Below, piece after piece: positions 3,721 to 6,113 of a DNA stretch of 6,113 bases. Made by a program: the position numbers and the translations under genes. The notes under the pieces are model-generated. The model worked only from the letters and a program-made list of their open reading frames with translations. It made no database searches and was not told the DNA's origin. The stretch's first letter is position 1, and the number at the start of each line of letters is the position of its first letter. The DNA is from Patescibacteria group bacterium (lineage in GTDB: Bacteria; Patescibacteriota; Gracilibacteria; UM-FILTER-43-11), in NCBI GenBank assembly GCA_029260955.1, contig JAJDCF010000078.1, positions 1 to 6,113 of the forward strand, written 5' to 3'.

Positions 3721-6113
3721 ATGAGAAACAAAATTCTAAAAAATTCGCTTAAAACACTACTTCTGGCTTTAGTTTTGGCTACCAGTATGCATTTTGCACA
3801 AGCTGTAGTAGCTGCACCTGGAGATCCTGTGGTTTCACCTGCACCTGCTCTAAGTAATTCAGTATCTGCAGCACTCAGTGCAAAGGCTCAGGATCAAGGC
3901 CTAGAATCAGGTGGTACGGGACTTCAGATTGCTGGAACCGAAGATGTGAAAATTAGTGGTGATATAGACAAGCGTCCCCTTGGTGATGTCTTGAAGGCCA
4001 TGGTCAACTATTTCATCGGTTTTCTTGGTTTCATAGCCGTTTTAAGCTTTGTTTATGCGGGTGTTTTGTGGGTGATCTCTGGTGGTAATGATGAGCAAAT
4101 CACAAAAGCTAAAAAGATAATGACCTACTCCGCACTTGGTCTTTTGGTAGTGATTCTTTCATTCTCTATTGTCCGTTTTATCACAAGTTCGGCTGGAACA
4201 GATGACACCGTTCCGCCTGTAGGTGGCGCTAGTTGTGTGGATGATTCTGAGTGTGCAGTTGGCTTTATATGTACAAATGGTGCATGTAATTTGCCACTGG
4301 GTACCGGATGCCTTTCTAGTTTATTTTGTGGACCTGGACAATATTGTTCGGTGGGTGGTGCTTGTACTGACGGCAATAGCCTTCTTTGTAATGATAATTC
4401 TGATTGTCCTTCACCAAAGCAATGTGATCCATTTGGCGCTTGCCACAATGCGAATGCAGGATCTGGCTCCAATTGTAGCGATAATTCAGATTGTCCTACT
4501 GGTTATGTCTGTAACGGAGACAGTAACAGCTGTGAAATACAGGGTACTGGTGGAATTGGTGGTACTGGTGGCGCTGGTGGTACTGGTGGAATTGGTGGCG
4601 TTAGTGGTGGTGAAACTCAGGCACTCAGTGAAGCGGCTTTGATCGAAATTGATGAGATAGTAAATGAACTTGGTAAAGATCTTGCTGACATAGAAAAAGA
4701 AATCAACGATTTACCTGAGAAGGACAAGGAGGCAGTTCTGGATGTACTGGAAGCCGGTACTTTGGCTGACAAAATAGCAGGGATTAATGCACTGATAGAA
4801 AGTAGTAATGACCCTGCAGTCATATCCGTTTTAGAAAAGCTTCTGAGTGGTCTACAAAGGCTTAAGCAACTTCGTGAACAGATGGATGATCTTAGGGCGG
4901 TAATGCCTGAATCGGAAGACACGATTGTGGCTTGGGACAAGACTTCTGAGGTACTCGATGAGCTCATCGATAATCCTGCTAGCAATATCAAACTTAGGCG
5001 CTTCGAGAACATGTATCGTAGTCTAAAAGAGCTGATTAGAAGGTTCCCTGTGGTTCAATCCAGAATCTCAGCGGCTCCAGGCCAGGGGAATGTTCCATTT
5101 ACAGTGACCTTTGATGGTCTAAATTCCACTGATCCTACGGGTGGTACGATTAGTGATTACAAATGGTCTTTCCTTGATAATTCAGGAAATCTAGTATCGC
5201 TTGGTAATTCGCCGGTTGTGATTCACGAATTCACAGAGCCTAACACCTATAGCGTTCAGCTACAGGTATCTACCTCTAATACCGATTCTGCTGGTTACAG
5301 AGCGGCTATGGATGGCATATCAATCGTACGTATTAAGGCAAGTCCGCCATCTTCAAGAGTGGCCTTTAGAATAAACGGAACAGAAGTACGTGATGTTCAT
5401 CATGTAACTCTAGATGAAGCTAAGGCAGGTATCAGTTTTGATCCTTCTATTACGGTACCAGCCATTGGGCGAACCATCGATAAATACGAGTGGTTCTATG
5501 GGGACACAAATAGCGAGGAACGCACGGTTCCCGCGACGGTTATTCACAGCTATTCCAGTGCTGGTGAGTATTTTATTACGTTTAAAGTGACCGACAGTAT
5601 AGGTCAAACAGACAAGCGAGTTATCAAGCTTGTTGTTAAGTCCTTGGCAGCTGATATAGAATTCATTCCTGAAGAGGGTAATGTGAATACTGAATTCCGC
5701 TTCCGTGGAGTTAATAGTCGCAGCGATGATGGAAGTATAAATGAATATGAGTGGCAAATCACAGATGAAGAAGGCTTCACTGTGACAACCAGCACGCAAG
5801 AAAACTTTTATTATACCTTTGACCGACCAGGTAAATACAATGTAGAGCTTCTTGTTACAGACACTACTGGCACTTCAGATAAGAGCATTCGTGTTCTTAA
5901 TGTGTTCTCTCGAAAGCCTGTTGCCAGCTTTGCTTACGATATACCTGCACCAAATCATCCGAATACAATCGAATTCAGTGCGGCCGGAAGCTATGATCCA
6001 GATCAAGGTGACCAAGTCACTTATTCATGGGATTTTAATGGCGATGGACAGTTCGAACTTGTAGATACTCAGGATGTTGCTGTTTCTAACACCTATAATA
6101 GGGTGGGGAAATA
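3721..6113 (+). CDS. Membrane-anchored pilin-module/Cys-repeat/PKD-domain surface protein (3' partial)
   Basis: The frame is open from ATG 3721 to the last base, giving at least 797 residues with no stop. Parts in order: a signal peptide (cleavage after AQA at 28 or VAA at 32); TM helices at about 98-120 and 134-156 flanking GGNDEQITKAKK; four Cys4 repeats (C172-C271); a Gly-rich linker (275-297); an acidic helical, possibly coiled-coil stretch (298-440); and PKD-like domains at about 443-540, 541-640, 641-728 and from 732 on. The fourth has the canonical YSWDFNGDG. The TM module aligns without gaps to that of the preceding gene, with about 31 of 71 residues identical. Topology, with the charged turn inside, puts the Cys and PKD parts outside the cell. 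PKD domains usually serve in adhesion or as rigid spacers, so a cell-surface stalk or adhesin is inferred. No Shine-Dalgarno is seen in the 11-base A-rich gap, so translational coupling to the upstream gene is likely. Confidence 0.85.
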   Translation, partial: MRNKILKNSLKTLLLALVLATSMHFAQAVVAAPGDPVVSPAPALSNSVSAALSAKAQDQGLESGGTGLQIAGTEDVKISGDIDKRPLGDVLKAMVNYFIGFLGFIAVLSFVYAGVLWVISGGNDEQITKAKKIMTYSALGLLVVILSFSIVRFITSSAGTDDTVPPVGGASCVDDSECAVGFICTNGACNLPLGTGCLSSLFCGPGQYCSVGGACTDGNSLLCNDNSDCPSPKQCDPFGACHNANAGSGSNCSDNSDCPTGYVCNGDSNSCEIQGTGGIGGTGGAGGTGGIGGVSGGETQALSEAALIEIDEIVNELGKDLADIEKEINDLPEKDKEAVLDVLEAGTLADKIAGINALIESSNDPAVISVLEKLLSGLQRLKQLREQMDDLRAVMPESEDTIVAWDKTSEVLDELIDNPASNIKLRRFENMYRSLKELIRRFPVVQSRISAAPGQGNVPFTVTFDGLNSTDPTGGTISDYKWSFLDNSGNLVSLGNSPVVIHEFTEPNTYSVQLQVSTSNTDSAGYRAAMDGISIVRIKASPPSSRVAFRINGTEVRDVHHVTLDEAKAGISFDPSITVPAIGRTIDKYEWFYGDTNSEERTVPATVIHSYSSAGEYFITFKVTDSIGQTDKRVIKLVVKSLAADIEFIPEEGNVNTEFRFRGVNSRSDDGSINEYEWQITDEEGFTVTTSTQENFYYTFDRPGKYNVELLVTDTTGTSDKSIRVLNVFSRKPVASFAYDIPAPNHPNTIEFSAAGSYDPDQGDQVTYSWDFNGDGQFELVDTQDVAVSNTYNRVGK
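4234..4533 (+). repeat. Four tandem Cys4 repeats within the PKD protein
   Basis: Sixteen cysteines fall in four groups: 172/178/184/189, 197/203/209/215, 223/229/235/241 and 252/258/264/271. Spacing is C-x5-C-x5-C followed by x4, x5, x5 and x6 to the last Cys. The recurring pattern is C-x-D-[ND]-S-[DE]-C-P-x-G-x-x-C, similar to disulfide-rich modules of the Dickkopf N-terminal type seen in some bacterial surface proteins. Repeats 3 and 4 are closest to each other (NDNSDCP, SDNSDCP). They lie directly after the second TM helix, outside the cell, where disulfides can form. Confidence 0.8.
4543..4611 (+). repeat. Glycine-rich low-complexity linker
   Basis: A 23-codon run (residues 275-297) encodes mostly Gly with Thr, Ile, Ala and Val in GTGGIGG-type units. 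At the DNA level the 20-base stretch starting GGTACTGGTGGAATTGG at 4543-4562 recurs exactly at 4579-4598, a period of 36 bases. It links the Cys repeats to the helical stalk and gives flexibility. Such repeats can change length by slippage in steps of whole codons. Confidence 0.85.

Noticed and set aside
4223..4642. 139-codon + strand open frame inside the Cys-repeat region
   Set aside because: It is a frame shadow of the PKD protein: the Gly/Val-rich tail is the glycine linker read in another frame.
4617..5012. 131-codon minus-strand frame rich in Ser and Leu
   Set aside because: It is antisense to the acidic helical stretch of the PKD protein; Ser/Leu richness is what antisense of Glu/Asp/Lys-rich codons gives.
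346..6113. UGA recoded as glycine, as in some CPR lineages
   Set aside because: No in-frame TGA occurs in any of the accepted genes and glycines are all GGN, so recoding is not supported.

Overview
The window looks like part of a small, AT-rich bacterial genome, most probably from the Candidate Phyla Radiation (Patescibacteria). This placement is inferred from gene content: two-TM 'T4SS pilin'-type membrane proteins, a sigma-region-4/winged-helix protein without other sigma regions, long PKD surface proteins, and starts without Shine-Dalgarno sequences. No rRNA or tRNA is present to settle it. The standard genetic code fits: the four complete genes end in TAG (three) or TAA (one), and I found no in-frame TGA in any accepted gene. 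All accepted genes are on the + strand.

Layout. Bases 1-117 are non-coding, with two imperfect hairpin-forming repeats and an intrinsic terminator that closes something off the left edge. Bases 118-345 are a GC-richer spacer with a palindrome and no convincing gene. Bases 346-1113 encode exodeoxyribonuclease III (xth), with all catalytic residues present. A near-consensus promoter at 1141-1169 precedes an unrecognised, very basic 46-residue ORF (1203-1343). A second near-consensus promoter (1365-1392) and a roughly 140-nt leader with a hairpin precede a 367-residue protein (1539-2642) that joins a sigma-70 region 4 helix-turn-helix to what I read as four tandem winged-helix modules, one of them HARE-HTH-like. 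A UUCG-capped terminator (2665-2689) closes it.

Bases 2690-3122 are a hairpin-rich, GC-richer spacer without a supported gene. An extended -10 promoter (3123-3151) then starts a two-gene operon. The first gene (3179-3709) is a secreted, two-TM pilin-like protein. Eleven bases later the second gene (3721 to beyond the right edge) carries the same pilin-like TM hairpin, followed by four Cys4 repeats, a glycine-rich linker, a helical stalk and at least four PKD domains. The second gene is open to the last base of the window.

How it fits together: xth is DNA repair housekeeping and the sigma-4/winged-helix protein probably acts at RNA polymerase or on DNA. The operon at the right makes cell-envelope proteins. 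My reading is a short pilin-like subunit plus a long, membrane-anchored, disulfide-rich adhesin or stalk built on the same membrane module, possibly part of a secretion or attachment apparatus. That function is an inference.
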